From assembly GCA_947088865.1 (NCBI GenBank), contig CAMUHY010000001.1, positions 124,001-188,000 on the forward strand: DNA of 64,000 nt, given 5' to 3'. Every line of letters begins with the position of its first letter. Positions within the stretch are counted from its first letter, which is position 1. Shown here piece after piece: positions 63,991 through 64,000 of the stretch. Origin of the DNA: an uncultured Eubacterium sp. Lineage in GTDB: Bacteria; Bacillota; Clostridia; Lachnospirales; Lachnospiraceae. The notes under the pieces were generated by a model. That model ran no database searches and had not been told where the DNA came from. It saw only the letters and a program-made list of their open reading frames with translations. A program made the translations under genes and the position numbers.

Positions 63991-64000
63991 TTATAAAAAA

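Overview
The window looks like a chromosomal segment of a spore-forming, low-GC, anaerobic Clostridia, most likely a Lachnospiraceae gut bacterium. The DNA is AT-rich. Strong Shine-Dalgarno sites (GGAGG type) precede most genes. The gene content is typical of that group: sigG next to a YlmC/YmxH gene, DUF1540, DUF4358, a flavodiiron protein, a type A RNase P RNA, T-box control, and BclA/BclB-like collagen proteins. The species call is inference. Most genes lie on the minus strand.

Region by region. 1-760: 5' end of a trpE-like gene under a tryptophan-type T-box leader. 779-5710: a methyltransferase, a HAD phosphatase, a TPR protein, a ToxN/AbiQ-like type III toxin with its own promoter and candidate RNA antitoxin, and a GH13 debranching-enzyme homologue without its catalytic residues. 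5950-9916: a TepA-type ClpP-like protease and a DHHW/MBOAT pair for polysaccharide O-acylation, with a DUF4358 lipoprotein. 10175-12617: a membrane-anchored Mrr-like nuclease, tRNA-Thr(CGU), an FMN reductase, a DUF1893 protein and a Nudix hydrolase. 12847-16448: two collagen-like spore-surface proteins around a glycosyltransferase. 16719-22239: a chemoreceptor, an NrnA-like phosphoesterase, a two-gene ABC transporter and a DUF5721-like protein.

22325-33219: htpG behind a CIRCE operator, two tandem signal peptidases I, a DUF1540 protein with tandem hairpins downstream, efp, the shikimate genes aroE-aroK-aroQ, a YqeG phosphatase, nrdR, then sigG, ylmC and a lactonase-like propeller. 33425-38495: trpS, a three-gene sortase module, and a flavodiiron protein. 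38626-42763: an exopolysaccharide initiation and control operon (phosphatase, Wzz, BY-kinase, small membrane protein, priming transferase). 42956-44448: pyrB-pyrI.

44616-48170: a possible glycolipid cluster with a GT8, a GT8-PlsC fusion and a PlsC. 48395-49437: rnpB and a decayed RelB-YoeB toxin-antitoxin pair that keeps only its antitoxin. 49592-54203: queA and pheST. 54454-62761: a five-gene operon of rarA and four uncharacterised genes (giant helical-repeat protein, actin/Hsp70-like protein, TPR protein, coiled-coil membrane protein). 63095-63910: a D-Ala-D-Ala carboxypeptidase gene cut off at its N-terminus.

A family of short palindromic repeats is scattered through the window, with two full copies near 37169 and 48201 and at least six fragments. 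It resembles a non-autonomous mobile element. The best candidates for little-described biology are the type III toxin-antitoxin locus, the four-gene module next to rarA, the sortase module with an atypical sorting signal, the GT8/PlsC cluster, and the apparently dead GH13 protein.
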